A stretch of DNA of 18,750 nt from positions 1 through 18,750 of the forward strand of contig JAFAKZ010000057.1 of the NCBI GenBank assembly GCA_019234745.1, written 5' to 3'. A program made the translations under genes and the position numbers. Every line of letters starts with the position of its first letter. Position 1 is the stretch's first letter. This DNA is from Burkholderiales bacterium. Its GTDB lineage: Bacteria; Pseudomonadota; Gammaproteobacteria; Burkholderiales; Chitinimonadaceae. Below, piece by piece: positions 1 to 7,925 of the stretch. The notes beneath the pieces were generated by a model, which was given only the letters and a program-made list of their open reading frames with translations, was not told the DNA's origin and ran no database searches.

Positions 1-1
1 G

Positions 2-949
2 CGTACAGACCTCCAAAAGGCCTGGTCCGAGACCAGCTGGCAGCTGCAGCGCATGCGCGACAACCCGGCCTGCGCCGACAGCGAATACGCCCGCCTGGAC
101 GACCGCCATGTACGCGGCTTGTACGCCGAACTGAGCTTCGATCCGGCAGAGGACATTGCCGCACCGTATATCGCCAAGGGTGCGCGCCCACGCATCGCCA
201 TCCTACGCGAGCAGGGCGTGAATGGCCATGTGGAAATGGCTGCGTCCTTCGATCGCGCCGGCTTCGGTGCGGTGGACGTGCATATGTCCGACATCCTGTC
301 CGGTCGCGTCAGCTTGAAGGATTTCCAGGGCTTCGCCGCCTGCGGTGGCTTCAGCTATGGTGACGTGCTGGGGGCTGGCGAAGGCTGGGCCAAGTCCATT
401 CTGTTCAACGCCCGTGCCCGCGACGAGTTCGAGCACTTCTTCGGTCGCAGCGATACCTTTGCGCTTGGTGTGTGCAATGGTTGCCAAATGATGTCCAACC
501 TGTCGGAAATCATCCCCGGCGCCGGCAATTGGCCGAAGTTTCGCCGCAATGCCTCCGAGCAGTTCGAGGCGCGCCTGGTGATGGCCGAGATTTCGGCCAA
601 CAACCCAAGCCTGTTCTTCGGCGGCATGGCCGGCTCGCGCATGCCGGTGGTGGTTTCGCACGGTGAGGGCCGCGCCGTATTCGCCAAGGATACCGACCGC
701 GCTTCTGTGCTCGCTGCCATGCGTTATGTGGACGACCGCGGGCAGGCTACCGAGGTTTATCCGCTCAACCCGAACGGCTCGCCTGACGGCATTGCCGGTG
801 TGACGACGGCGGACGGCCGCTTCACCATCATGATGCCGCACCCGGAGCGGACCTTCCGCACCGTGGCCATGAGCTGGCACCCGGAGAACTGGGGCGAGTA
901 CAGCGGCTGGATGCGCATGTTCTGCAACGCCCGCAAGTGGCTGGGTTGA
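2..949 (+). CDS. purL: Phosphoribosylformylglycinamidine synthase, C-terminal part (partial at 5' end)
   Basis: This is the 3' end of the large, single-chain PurL (FGAR amidotransferase), which makes FGAM from FGAR, ATP and glutamine in the fourth step of purine synthesis. The frame is open from base 2, and about 315 residues are visible of a protein usually near 1300, so the start lies outside the window. The visible part begins with the family sequence WSETSWQLQRMRDNPACA and runs through the glutaminase domain. The nucleophile Cys lies in GVCNGCQ (codon 473-475), and a PHPER motif near the end supplies the catalytic His and Glu region. The C-terminus, with NWGEYSGWMRMF, is intact. recQ follows 12 bases downstream on the same strand, so the two may share a transcript; this is probably positional rather than functional. 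Confidence 0.97.
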   Translation, partial: RTDLQKAWSETSWQLQRMRDNPACADSEYARLDDRHVRGLYAELSFDPAEDIAAPYIAKGARPRIAILREQGVNGHVEMAASFDRAGFGAVDVHMSDILSGRVSLKDFQGFAACGGFSYGDVLGAGEGWAKSILFNARARDEFEHFFGRSDTFALGVCNGCQMMSNLSEIIPGAGNWPKFRRNASEQFEARLVMAEISANNPSLFFGGMAGSRMPVVVSHGEGRAVFAKDTDRASVLAAMRYVDDRGQATEVYPLNPNGSPDGIAGVTTADGRFTIMMPHPERTFRTVAMSWHPENWGEYSGWMRMFCNARKWLG

Positions 950-961
950 TCGCGGCGGTCG

Positions 962-2779
962 ATGAGTGAATTGACTCTGGAGGAGCGCGCACAGGCGCTC
1001 CTGCTATCGGTATTCGGCTACGAGCGCTTCCGCGGCCGCCAGGCCGACATCGTGGCGCAGGTGGCGGCCGGCGGTGACGCACTGGTGCTGATGCCCACGG
1101 GCGGCGGCAAGTCGCTCTGTTATCAGATACCCGCCCTGATGCGCCCAGGCTGCGGCGTGGTCGTATCGCCCCTGATCGCCTTGATGCAAGACCAGGTGGA
1201 AGGCCTGCGCCTCCTTGGCGTGGAAGCGGCCTTTCTGAACTCCACGCTCACCTTGGACGAATCGCGCGAGGTAGAGCGGCGCTTCCTGGCCGGCGAACTC
1301 AAGCTGCTCTATGTGGCGCCCGAGCGCCTCCTGAATCCGCGCTTCCTTGCTCTGATGGAACGCGCATCGCTTGCCCTGTTCGCCATTGACGAGGCGCACT
1401 GCGTAAGCCAATGGGGCCACGACTTCCGGCCCGACTATATTCAGCTCTCGATCCTGCACGAGCGCTTCCCCAGCACGCCACGCATCGCGCTTACCGCGAC
1501 GGCGGACGCGGCCACGCGGCGCGAGATTGTCACGCGGCTGGCGCTGGAAGACGCGGCGGAGTTCGTCTCCTCCTTCGACCGTCCCAATATCCGCTACGCC
1601 ATTGTCGAAAAGGACAATGCCCGCAAGCAATTGCTCGACTTCATCGAGCGCGAGCACGATGGTGACGCGGGCATTGTCTATTGCCTGAGCCGCAAGCGGG
1701 TAGAGGACACGGCGACCTTCCTTGCTGAACGCGGTATCACGGCCTTGCCCTATCACGCTGGCCTGCCTGCCGAGCTGCGCGCCAAACACCAGTCGCGCTT
1801 CCTCCGAGAAGATGGCGTCGTCATGGTCGCCACGATTGCCTTCGGCATGGGTATCGATAAGCCCGATGTGCGCTTCGTCGCCCACCTTGACCTGCCCAAG
1901 AGCCTGGAAGGCTACTACCAGGAGACGGGGCGGGCAGGGCGCGACGGGCTGGCAGCCAACGCCTGGCTGACCTACGGGCTGAACGACGTCATGCAGATCA
2001 AGGAGATGATCGAGCAGGGCGGCTCGCCCGAGGCGCAGAAGCAGGTGGAGCGGCAGAAGCTCAATGCCATGCTGGGTCTGGCGGAGACAACGCTGTGCCG
2101 GCGCCAGGTCATCCTCAGCTATTTCGGCGAAACGTCGGCTCCCTGCGGCAACTGTGACAACTGCCTGGAACCGCCGCTCACCTGGGATGCGACCGAGGCG
2201 GCCCGCAAGGCACTGTCTTGCGTGTTCCGTACGGGTCAGCGCTTCGGTGCCGGCCATGTCATCGACGTGCTGCTGGGTAAGGAGACGGATAAGGTGCGCC
2301 AGTACTTCCATGACCGCGTGACGACCTATGGCATAGGCAAGGATCTGAGCGAGGCGGCCTGGCGTTCGGTGCTGCGCCAGCTGTTGGCGGGCGGCTATCT
2401 GGAAACGGACACGGAAGGCTATGGCACGCTGCGCCTGACCGACGAGGCGCGGCCGCTCTTGCGCGGCGACGCGGAACTGCGCCTGCGCGGCCTGGTGGTG
2501 AAGAAGCGCGAGAAGACAGGGCCAAAGGCGAAGATCACGGCCTCTGCCAATATCGATCCGGCCGACGAGGCCCTGTGGCAGGAGTTGCGCGCCACCCGCC
2601 GCAGCCTGGCCGACGCGCAGAATGTGCCGGCCTATCTCATCTTTTCTGATGCCACGTTGCGCGCCATGCTGGAAGCGCGTCCTACGACTTTGGACGAAAT
2701 GGCACACATTTCTGGCGTCGGCGCACAAAAGCTCGCCCGCTATGGCGACGCGTTCCTGGCGACCTTGCAGCGACGCTAG
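962..2779 (+). CDS. recQ: ATP-dependent DNA helicase RecQ
   Basis: This is a superfamily 2, 3'-5' DNA helicase used in recombination and fork repair. Its 605 residues are close to the E. coli length. Motifs appear in order: motif 0 (F23, R24, Q27), Walker A PTGGGKSLCYQ (about 45-55), the DEAH box IDEAHCVSQWGHDFRPDY, ALTATA, a second RecA fold with FDRPNIRY, ATIAFGMGIDKPDVR, and the arginine-finger motif YYQETGRAGRDG. The RQC zinc site is present (CRRQVILSYFGE followed by CGNCDNC). A C-terminal HRDC domain contains the late sequence LDEMAHISGVGAQKLARYG. The ATG at 962 follows the purL stop by 12 bases; it has no strong ribosome-binding site but gives the expected N-terminus. A weak 6-bp hairpin without a T tract (2781-2796) follows the stop. 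Confidence 0.97.
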   Translation: MSELTLEERAQALLLSVFGYERFRGRQADIVAQVAAGGDALVLMPTGGGKSLCYQIPALMRPGCGVVVSPLIALMQDQVEGLRLLGVEAAFLNSTLTLDESREVERRFLAGELKLLYVAPERLLNPRFLALMERASLALFAIDEAHCVSQWGHDFRPDYIQLSILHERFPSTPRIALTATADAATRREIVTRLALEDAAEFVSSFDRPNIRYAIVEKDNARKQLLDFIEREHDGDAGIVYCLSRKRVEDTATFLAERGITALPYHAGLPAELRAKHQSRFLREDGVVMVATIAFGMGIDKPDVRFVAHLDLPKSLEGYYQETGRAGRDGLAANAWLTYGLNDVMQIKEMIEQGGSPEAQKQVERQKLNAMLGLAETTLCRRQVILSYFGETSAPCGNCDNCLEPPLTWDATEAARKALSCVFRTGQRFGAGHVIDVLLGKETDKVRQYFHDRVTTYGIGKDLSEAAWRSVLRQLLAGGYLETDTEGYGTLRLTDEARPLLRGDAELRLRGLVVKKREKTGPKAKITASANIDPADEALWQELRATRRSLADAQNVPAYLIFSDATLRAMLEARPTTLDEMAHISGVGAQKLARYGDAFLATLQRR

Positions 2780-2881
2780 CCACGGCGTTGGCCGTGCCGG
2801 CCCGTATCACGTTGCATAAAGGCGCACCCATCCCAGGAAAACACTATGACGGCCGGGCTTGCGCCATAATATGAAGCCGCT

Positions 2882-3391
2882 ATGCTACCGGCCATGTCAG
2901 CATCATCCCGCCCCCGCCTTTCCCCTGAACTGTCCTCCTTTCTCGAAGGCGGGCAGGCCATTGCGCTTGCCTCGCGCGGCAGCGACCATCGCCCATCCGT
3001 TGCCATGGCGCTGGCTTGCCGCGTGACGGCGGCGGGCGATGGCTTGACGCTACTCCTGCCGCGCATGCAGGCCTGGCAGCTGTTGGCCGATGTGGCCAAT
3101 AGCGGGCGCTTGGCGGCCGTGTTCTCGCAGCCCCGTACCCATCGGTCCATTCAGGTGAAAGCCATCGACGCGTTCGAGACGGTACCGGAGCCGGAAGACG
3201 GAATCCTGGTTGCGCGCCAGCGCGAGAGCGCCACGCTGGCTTTGGCGGCCCTGGGTTATGACGCAGATTTCCTGCGCGTCATGTTCGATTTCGCGGCTGG
3301 CGACTTGACGGCGATCCAGATGGGTGTGGACGAGATATTCGATCAGTCGCCCGGCCCCCGCGCCGGTCAGCGCCTGGAGGTAGGGGCGTGA
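2882..3391 (+). CDS. Pyridoxamine-phosphate-oxidase-like FMN-binding split-barrel protein
   Basis: This is a small cytoplasmic protein of 169 residues with the look of a PNPOx-like split barrel: an N-terminal strand pair around AIALASRGSDHRPSVAMALACRV, a central LTLLLPRMQAWQLLADVANSGRLAAVFSQP segment, and an RSIQVKA strand. Members of this fold bind FMN or related cofactors; the substrate cannot be read from the sequence. The start is uncertain: ATG 2882 and ATG 2894 are both in frame, and neither has a clear ribosome-binding site. A CATAAT box at 2865-2870 would place transcription start very near either ATG. The stop codon overlaps the GTG start of the next gene, which also carries an N-terminal split barrel, so the two are translationally coupled and probably act together. 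Confidence 0.7.
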   Translation: MLPAMSASSRPRLSPELSSFLEGGQAIALASRGSDHRPSVAMALACRVTAAGDGLTLLLPRMQAWQLLADVANSGRLAAVFSQPRTHRSIQVKAIDAFETVPEPEDGILVARQRESATLALAALGYDADFLRVMFDFAAGDLTAIQMGVDEIFDQSPGPRAGQRLEVGA

Positions 3392-4752
3392 AGCTGGCGC
3401 CTATCCGCTCCGCGCTCGACGGTGGCGTGCCAGCCGCGCTCGCTACGTGCTCGGCCGACGGCACGCCCAACGTCACCAGCGTCTGGCAGGTGCACTACGT
3501 GGACGACGAGCACGTTGCGCTGGCTTTTCAGTTCTTCAATAAAACGCGCGACAACCTTGCCCAGAATCCCGAGGCAAGCGTCCTGTTCATCGACCCGATC
3601 ACGGGTGGGCGCTACCGCCTGGGCCTGCGCTTCGACCATACCGTGACGGACGGCGCGCTATTTCAGTCCATGCGCGCCAAAGTGGCGGGGGTGGCCTCGC
3701 ACACGGGCATGGGCGGCGTGTTCGAATTGCGCGGTGCCGATATCTTCCAGGTGCTCGACGTGGAGCGCGTGACCGGCCCCTCGCTGGCGCCCGTGCCGGT
3801 ACAGAGCAACCGCCTGGCTGCCACGCGTGAGATGGTGCGCAGGCTGGCCGGTGTGGCCGACCTGTCGCAGGCGCTCGATACGACGCTGGATGGCCTGGGT
3901 GAGCTGTTCGGCATGCGCCACGCACTGCTTCTGTGCGTGGATGAAACAGGACAGTGGCTCTACACAGTGGCGAGCCGCGGCTACGAGGAATCCGGCGTAG
4001 GCTCGGAAGTAATGATAGGCGAGGGCATCATCGGCACAGCGGCGCAGTACCGCACGCCCGTGCGCCTGTCCTGCCTGAGCGCCGACTATAGCTACGGTCG
4101 CGCCATGCGTGCCCAGGCAGTGAAGGATGGCCTGATCGCCGTGGATACGGGTATCCCCTTTCCGGGCCTGGCCGAACCGCAAAGCCAGTTGGCCGTGCCC
4201 ATTGCGGCGGGTGACTGGCTGGCCGGGGTGCTCTACGTGGAAAGCGGTGAGCAGCGTCGCTTCGATTTCGAGGACGAGGACGCCCTGGCCATTGTCGCAG
4301 CTCAGCTCGGCCTTGCCATGCGTCTCCTGATCCAGCCAGCCGATGCCGCGCCCGCGCCGCAGGAGACCGCGCCGCAACCCAAGGCGCCGGCCAGCGGGCA
4401 GCCCATCCTGATACGCTACTTCGCCACGACGCAGAGTGTCTTCCTGGACGACGACTACCTGATCAAGGGCGTGGCGGGTGCCGTGCTCTGGCTGCTGCTC
4501 AACGACTACCAGCAGGCCGGGCGCACGGATTTCACAAACCGTGAACTGCGGCTCGATGGCCGGTTGCGGCTGCCAGAGATCGACGACAATCTGGAAACGC
4601 GCCTGATCCTACTGCAGCGCCGCTTGGGCGAACGCTGTCAGTGGCTGGGCTTCGAGAAGATAGGCCGCGGTCGCTTCCGCCTGCGCGTGGACCGGCCGGT
4701 GAAGCTGCATGATGTGGAGCATGACGCAGCGGCAGGGCGCGAGGCGGCTTAG
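3388..4752 (+). CDS. Split-barrel (PNPOx-like) / GAF / C-terminal domain fusion protein
   Basis: This 454-residue protein has three parts. Residues 1-130 form a PNPOx-like split barrel (AALATCSADGTPNVTSVWQV, then FQFFNKTRDNLAQNPEASVLF). Residues 150-315 form a GAF domain with GEGIIGTAAQYRTPVRL and the typical QSQLAVPI...GVLYVES ending. After an Ala/Pro linker, residues 338-435 form a compact domain containing IRYFATTQSVFLDDDYLIKGVAG that may be a winged helix; I could not assign it. The GTG start at 3388 overlaps the previous stop (GTGA) and has GGAGG at 3376-3380, which decides the start. No catalytic output domain is visible, so a sensor or regulatory role for a small molecule or redox cofactor is inferred. 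The gene converges on the CBS-domain gene across a large inverted repeat. Confidence 0.75.
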   Translation: MKLAPIRSALDGGVPAALATCSADGTPNVTSVWQVHYVDDEHVALAFQFFNKTRDNLAQNPEASVLFIDPITGGRYRLGLRFDHTVTDGALFQSMRAKVAGVASHTGMGGVFELRGADIFQVLDVERVTGPSLAPVPVQSNRLAATREMVRRLAGVADLSQALDTTLDGLGELFGMRHALLLCVDETGQWLYTVASRGYEESGVGSEVMIGEGIIGTAAQYRTPVRLSCLSADYSYGRAMRAQAVKDGLIAVDTGIPFPGLAEPQSQLAVPIAAGDWLAGVLYVESGEQRRFDFEDEDALAIVAAQLGLAMRLLIQPADAAPAPQETAPQPKAPASGQPILIRYFATTQSVFLDDDYLIKGVAGAVLWLLLNDYQQAGRTDFTNRELRLDGRLRLPEIDDNLETRLILLQRRLGERCQWLGFEKIGRGRFRLRVDRPVKLHDVEHDAAAGREAA

Positions 4753-4762
4753 TGAAATACTG

Positions 4763-4847
4763 ATGTGAAAAGTGAAAGGTGAAACGTGATGAGGCTCCAC
4801 ATTTCACCGATGCAGCGAAGCGGCGAATCACGTTTCACTTTTCACAT
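4763..4847. repeat. Inverted repeat of GTGAAA heptamer units between convergent genes
   Basis: Between the two convergent stop codons lies a long inverted repeat. The left arm (4763-4790) contains ATGTGAAAAGTGAAA followed by GGTGAAACGTGAT. The right arm (4827-4847) is the reverse complement of the same sequence with one 7-base GTGAAAG unit missing. The left arm is itself built of GTGAAA-containing heptamers (GTGAAAA, GTGAAAG, GTGAAAC). The fold could serve as a bidirectional transcription end, although it lacks a G+C-rich stem with a following T tract. Short heptamer repeats of this kind occur in intergenic regions of several proteobacteria. Confidence 0.75.
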
Positions 4848-4858
4848 AGCAATGTTGC

Positions 4859-5305
4859 TCACTGCGCCAGCGACCATCCATGGATATAGTGCTCCAGTTG
4901 CTCGATGGTGAACTGCTGGTCGGCGATCTGTTCGCGTACGAGGTCGGTGATGGACAGGATGCCCAGCACGGTCTTGTCTTCCATCACGGGCAGGTAGCGC
5001 ACACGCAGCGAGGCCATGATGATCATGCACTGTTCCAGCGTCTGCGTGGGTCTGACGAAGGCGACCTTCTCGATCATCACGTCGCCAATCAACGTACTGG
5101 CCGACGCCTTGCCCTGCAGGATGATTTTGCGTGCATAGTCGCGCTCCGTGAACAGGCCGACGAGCTTGTCGCCGTCCATGACCAAGAGCGAACCGACGTC
5201 GCCGTCCGCCATCAGCTGCAGCGCTTCGAAAACGGTGGCCTTGGGGGTGATGGAGTAGAGGGCCTGGTTGGGTTTGCTGGCCAGGAGTTGTTTGACGGTC
5301 TTCAT
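4859..5305 (-). CDS. CBS-domain-pair protein
   Basis: This is a 148-residue cytoplasmic protein made of two CBS motifs, which form one Bateman module that usually binds adenine nucleotides. The first begins near residue 12 (PNQALYSITPKATVFEALQLMADGDVGSLLVMDGDKLVGLFTERDYARKI). The second covers about 76-135 (VRPTQTLEQCMIIMASLRVRYLPVMEDKTVLGILSITDLVREQI). LVGLFTERDYARK is a typical sequence of stand-alone bacterial CBS proteins. No enzymatic domain is attached, so its partner is unknown. The ATG at 5305 is preceded on this strand by GGAGGAAA, which fixes the start. The gene lies 100 bases downstream of the solute-binding protein gene on the same strand; a functional link is not evident. Confidence 0.9.
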   Translation of the reverse strand: MKTVKQLLASKPNQALYSITPKATVFEALQLMADGDVGSLLVMDGDKLVGLFTERDYARKIILQGKASASTLIGDVMIEKVAFVRPTQTLEQCMIIMASLRVRYLPVMEDKTVLGILSITDLVREQIADQQFTIEQLEHYIHGWSLAQ

Positions 5306-5354
5306 GGTTTCCTCCGCCTGCCGCCGGCAGGTTACGCATGCCTGGTTTCATCAT

Positions 5355-5368
5355 AGGCCAATTGGCCT
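5355..5368. promoter_or_regulatory. 14-bp perfect palindrome upstream of the CBS gene
   Basis: AGGCCAATTGGCCT is a perfect 14-base palindrome. It lies about 50 bases upstream of the CBS gene start and 38 bases beyond the stop of the solute-binding protein gene. It has the symmetry of a dimeric repressor site. It has no loop and no T tract, so it does not look like a terminator. An operator role is inference only. Confidence 0.35.
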
Positions 5369-5405
5369 CAACATTGAGCGCCGCGGGTCGAGCGCGGGCA
5401 ACCGC

Positions 5406-6227
5406 TCATTGATATTCCGCGTAGCGCCGCTCAATTTCCGCGTATTCGCCATCCTCCCGTATGCGGGCCAGTCCCTCGTTGAACATATCGCGCACGGCCT
5501 CGCTCACGAAGCCCACGCTGTAGTCGGTGGGCGGAAAGATATCGAAGCGATCGATGCGCTGCGTCGTATCGACTACCTTGCCCGCTTCGCGATTGAAATA
5601 GGCGACGATGCGCGAGTCGCCCACGATGACGTCGACGTGGCCGCTGTAGAGTAGGCGGTTGCGCGCGCTCTGGTCCGCCTCTTCGCGATAGGCCGGGTTG
5701 TGCATGGCCATCTCGTGGAAGGCCGGGCCAAGCAGTTCGGCGGCGCGCTGGAAGGTGCTCACGGAATAGCGGCCGAGATCGGCGATTGACTTGATTTCCA
5801 GGTGCCGGCTGGCCAGCGCGATGGCGACATTGTGATAGGTGATGTAGGGCGCTGAATAGTAGGCAGCGACACCGTTCATGGTGTTCGTGGTGGCGATGCC
5901 GTCGATATCCTTGTGCGCCAGCATCACGCTAAGGCGCGACATCGGCGCGAAGAAGGGTACTGTCTCGTAGCCCGCATGCCGGACGGCGGCAACGATGATG
6001 TCGTACTCCAGGCCGGATTTCTCGTGCTCGAATACATAGGGTGGCTTGTTGGTGCTGAAACCGATGCGGATGGTTGCCTCGCGCAGGGCGTCGGCATGGG
6101 CTGCGAGCGTTATGGCGAAAGCCGCCATAGAGACGGCGAGACTGCGGACCAGCCCGTTTGCGCTCAATACCTCGCACAGCCTTGGCTTTGGTGATGACGA
6201 GAGATCGCGTAGGTCGGTGAATTGCAT
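5406..6227 (-). CDS. Periplasmic solute-binding protein, family 3 (orphan)
   Basis: This 273-residue protein matches the amino-acid-type family 3 binding proteins. After the leader come IRIGFSTNKPPYVFEHEKSGLEYDIIVAAVRHAGYE, an AHKDIDGIATTNTMN segment, PYITYHNVAIALASR, SIADLGRYSVSTFQRAAELLG, GHVDVIVGDSRIVAYF and a C-terminal FNEGLARIREDGEYAEIERRYAEY. The hydrophobic signal core is at residues 29-43, with a likely cleavage after AHA. From ATG 6227 the region before that core is unusually long (28 residues); an in-frame TTG at residue 21 would give a normal signal peptide, so the start is not certain. No permease or ATPase gene is adjacent, so it may serve a distant transporter or act as a sensor. 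The ligand cannot be told from sequence. Confidence 0.85.
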   Translation of the reverse strand: MQFTDLRDLSSSPKPRLCEVLSANGLVRSLAVSMAAFAITLAAHADALREATIRIGFSTNKPPYVFEHEKSGLEYDIIVAAVRHAGYETVPFFAPMSRLSVMLAHKDIDGIATTNTMNGVAAYYSAPYITYHNVAIALASRHLEIKSIADLGRYSVSTFQRAAELLGPAFHEMAMHNPAYREEADQSARNRLLYSGHVDVIVGDSRIVAYFNREAGKVVDTTQRIDRFDIFPPTDYSVGFVSEAVRDMFNEGLARIREDGEYAEIERRYAEYQ

Positions 6228-6274
6228 TCCCGTAGTGAAATCCGTTCGAGTTTTGATGCGGCACCAGCCGCTTC

Positions 6275-6303
6275 ATTATGGCATTTGAGGCAGGGGTTGC
6301 CAG
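6275..6303 (-). promoter_or_regulatory. Possible sigma-70 promoter for the solute-binding protein gene
   Basis: On the minus strand CTGGCA (6298-6303) is followed after 17 bases by CATAAT (6275-6280). These match 4 of 6 and 5 of 6 of the -35 and -10 consensus. Transcription would start about 40 bases before the ATG at 6227. This is a consensus match only. Confidence 0.4.
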
Positions 6304-6335
6304 CGCTACGGCCTGCAGCACATCCCAGGATGATA

Positions 6336-6366
6336 TTGCTAATACAAACGAGAACGTTTATCATTT
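6336..6366 (+). promoter_or_regulatory. Sigma-70 promoter of the porin gene, overlapping a Fur-like sequence
   Basis: TTGCTA (6336-6341) and TATCAT (6359-6364) are separated by 17 bases and lie about 60 bases before the porin ATG. On the opposite strand the -10 end and spacer read AATGATAAACGTTCTCGTTT, which resembles a degenerate Fur box with GATAA and TTCTC half-sites. Iron control is therefore possible. The promoter call is fair; the Fur call is weak, because only part of the 19-base consensus is matched. Confidence 0.5.
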
Positions 6367-6424
6367 ACAAAATTGCAGAACGCCGTCGCGAACCTATCCC
6401 GCCCGTTTCCAGGAGTCGTCCAAG

Positions 6425-7780
6425 ATGAAGAAGACCACGCTCGCAGCCAGTATCGCTGCCCTCTTGTCCGCCGTGCCGGCATTCGCCGACGAGGCATCGC
6501 TCAAGGCTCAGATCGACAAGCTGCAGCAGATGCTGGAGCAGCAGTCGCAGCAGATCAAGCAGCTGCAGGCGCAGGTCAATGCACAGGGTGCTGCCGCACA
6601 AGCGCCGGTTGCAACGGCAGCCCCCGCAGTCGGTACTACCCAAACAGTCGCGGCCGCCCCGGTGGCCAGCACAGCCGCTGTAGCGCTCGCGCCGGCCAGT
6701 GAGTCCGACACCACGATCGGCGGCTACGGTGAGATCGGCTTCAACCACTACAGCAAGGACTCCAGTCGCAGCCAGGCCGACCTCAAGCGTTTCGTGCTGT
6801 TCTTCGGCCACCGCTTCAACGAGCAGTGGAGCATGAATAGCGAGGTGGAGTGGGAACACGCCGTGACGAGCAATACGGACAAGGGCGAGAGCGAAATCGA
6901 GCAGGCCTACCTGAACTATTCCGCGTCGCCTAGCTTCAATATAAAGACGGGCCTGTTCCTGATGCCCTTCGGCCTCTTGAACCAGTCGCACGAACCGCCG
7001 GTCTTTTATGGCGTGGAGCGCAATGAGGTGGAAACGCGCATCATCCCCAGCACTTGGCGCGAGGGCGGCGTGGGCTTCTACGGCACGACCGACGCAGGCC
7101 TGGCCTGGGATGCTGGCATCACGACCGGCTTCGACATCGCCAAGCTCGACAATGCGTCCTCGCCGCTCGCTGCCAGCCACCAGGAACTGCAGTTTGCCCA
7201 CGCACACGACCCAGCCTTCTATGGCGCCCTGAACTACCGCGGCATCCCCGGCTTCGTCGTGGGCAGTGCCGTGTTTACGGGCAATGGCATCCAGGGCAAT
7301 GCGGACTACCGCCAGGACAACACGCAGCCGAACTTCAGCGGCATCAATGGCCGCGTCACGTTGTGGGACGTGCATTCGCGCTGGCAGTCCAATGGCCTGG
7401 ACCTGCAGGCGGTCTACGCACGCGGCACCGTGGGCGATGCGCAGAAGGTCGACAATGTGATCACGGCGTACAACGTGGCCAACGCCGCCAACCACCCCGT
7501 GGTACCGAGCGCCTTCTATGGCTGGCTGGTGCAGGGCGCCTACACGGCCTGGCAGAGCGGCGATATGTCGCTCACCCCGTTTGCCCGCTACGAGCGCTAC
7601 AACACGCAGGCCAAGATGCCGGCTGGCTTCCTGGCCGACCCGGCGAACGAGGACAAGGTGACGACGGTGGGCATGTCGTTCAAGCCGCTGCCGCAGCTCG
7701 TGTTCAAGGCGGACTACCAGTGGTATCACGACAACTCGATCAATGACCGCTTCAACCTGGGACTCGGTTATATGTTTTGA
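6425..7780 (+). CDS. Outer-membrane porin with N-terminal coiled coil
   Basis: This 451-residue protein starts at ATG 6425, chosen because AGGAG (6411-6415) precedes it and it gives a clean signal peptide (MKKTTLAAS through AVPAFA, cleavage near residue 21). Upstream in-frame codons carry no leader. Residues 22-52 are a Gln-rich coiled coil (ASLKAQIDKLQQMLEQQSQQ), as in trimeric porins. An Ala/Pro linker of about 45 residues follows, then a beta barrel that begins near TTIGGYGEIGFNHYSKD and has alternating aromatic strands. It ends GLGYMF, with the terminal Phe used by the BAM machinery. The segment EIEQAYLNY...KTGLFLMPFGLLNQSHEPP recalls phosphate-selective porin O/P-type and related barrels, but the substrate is not certain. 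It stands first in front of the FMN-binding/ApbE genes, so it may feed or serve that module. Confidence 0.88.
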   Translation: MKKTTLAASIAALLSAVPAFADEASLKAQIDKLQQMLEQQSQQIKQLQAQVNAQGAAAQAPVATAAPAVGTTQTVAAAPVASTAAVALAPASESDTTIGGYGEIGFNHYSKDSSRSQADLKRFVLFFGHRFNEQWSMNSEVEWEHAVTSNTDKGESEIEQAYLNYSASPSFNIKTGLFLMPFGLLNQSHEPPVFYGVERNEVETRIIPSTWREGGVGFYGTTDAGLAWDAGITTGFDIAKLDNASSPLAASHQELQFAHAHDPAFYGALNYRGIPGFVVGSAVFTGNGIQGNADYRQDNTQPNFSGINGRVTLWDVHSRWQSNGLDLQAVYARGTVGDAQKVDNVITAYNVANAANHPVVPSAFYGWLVQGAYTAWQSGDMSLTPFARYERYNTQAKMPAGFLADPANEDKVTTVGMSFKPLPQLVFKADYQWYHDNSINDRFNLGLGYMF

Positions 7781-7782
7781 GG

Positions 7783-7837
7783 ACCTATCCCACTAGGCGG
7801 CTGCGCCATCGTATCTCGCGCGCCTATTGGGACAGGT
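7783..7837. repeat. Imperfect inverted repeat after the porin gene
   Basis: The arms at 7783-7799 (ACCTATCCCACTAGGCG) and 7821-7837 are inverted copies matching at 15 of 17 positions, around a 21-base loop. It starts 2 bases after the porin stop. No T tract follows, so it is not a standard terminator. It could protect the 3' end of the porin message or be a copy of a dispersed REP-like repeat. Confidence 0.6.
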
Positions 7838-7900
7838 TCTCCGTGAGCGGCTGGCACTGCAAGCTGTAAATCGTGAGAAAATATCCGGCTAGCAGTAAAG

Positions 7901-7925
7901 GGCTGAGGTGGATTCCACCTCAGCC
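7901..7925 (+). terminator. Strong hairpin in the leader of the FMN-binding gene
   Basis: GGCTGAGGTGGA and its exact complement form a 12-base perfect palindrome around one T (7901-7925). It lies 35 bases before the GTG start of the FMN-binding gene. Only TTG follows, so intrinsic termination would be weak. It could reduce read-through from the porin gene (attenuation) or stabilise one side of a processed message. Confidence 0.55.

Noticed and set aside
1004..2728. Long minus-strand open frame (574 codons) opposite recQ
   Set aside because: It is a GC-rich shadow of recQ; its translation has no recognisable domain, and recQ has all helicase motifs.
6278..6424. Longer porin start at ATG 6278
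   Set aside because: It would run through the promoter and place 49 unrelated residues before a clean signal peptide; the ATG at 6425 has AGGAG in front.
6365..7729. Long minus-strand open frame (454 codons) opposite the porin
   Set aside because: It mirrors the porin codon pattern and has low-complexity Leu/His/Arg sequence; the plus strand has a signal peptide, coiled coil and terminal Phe.
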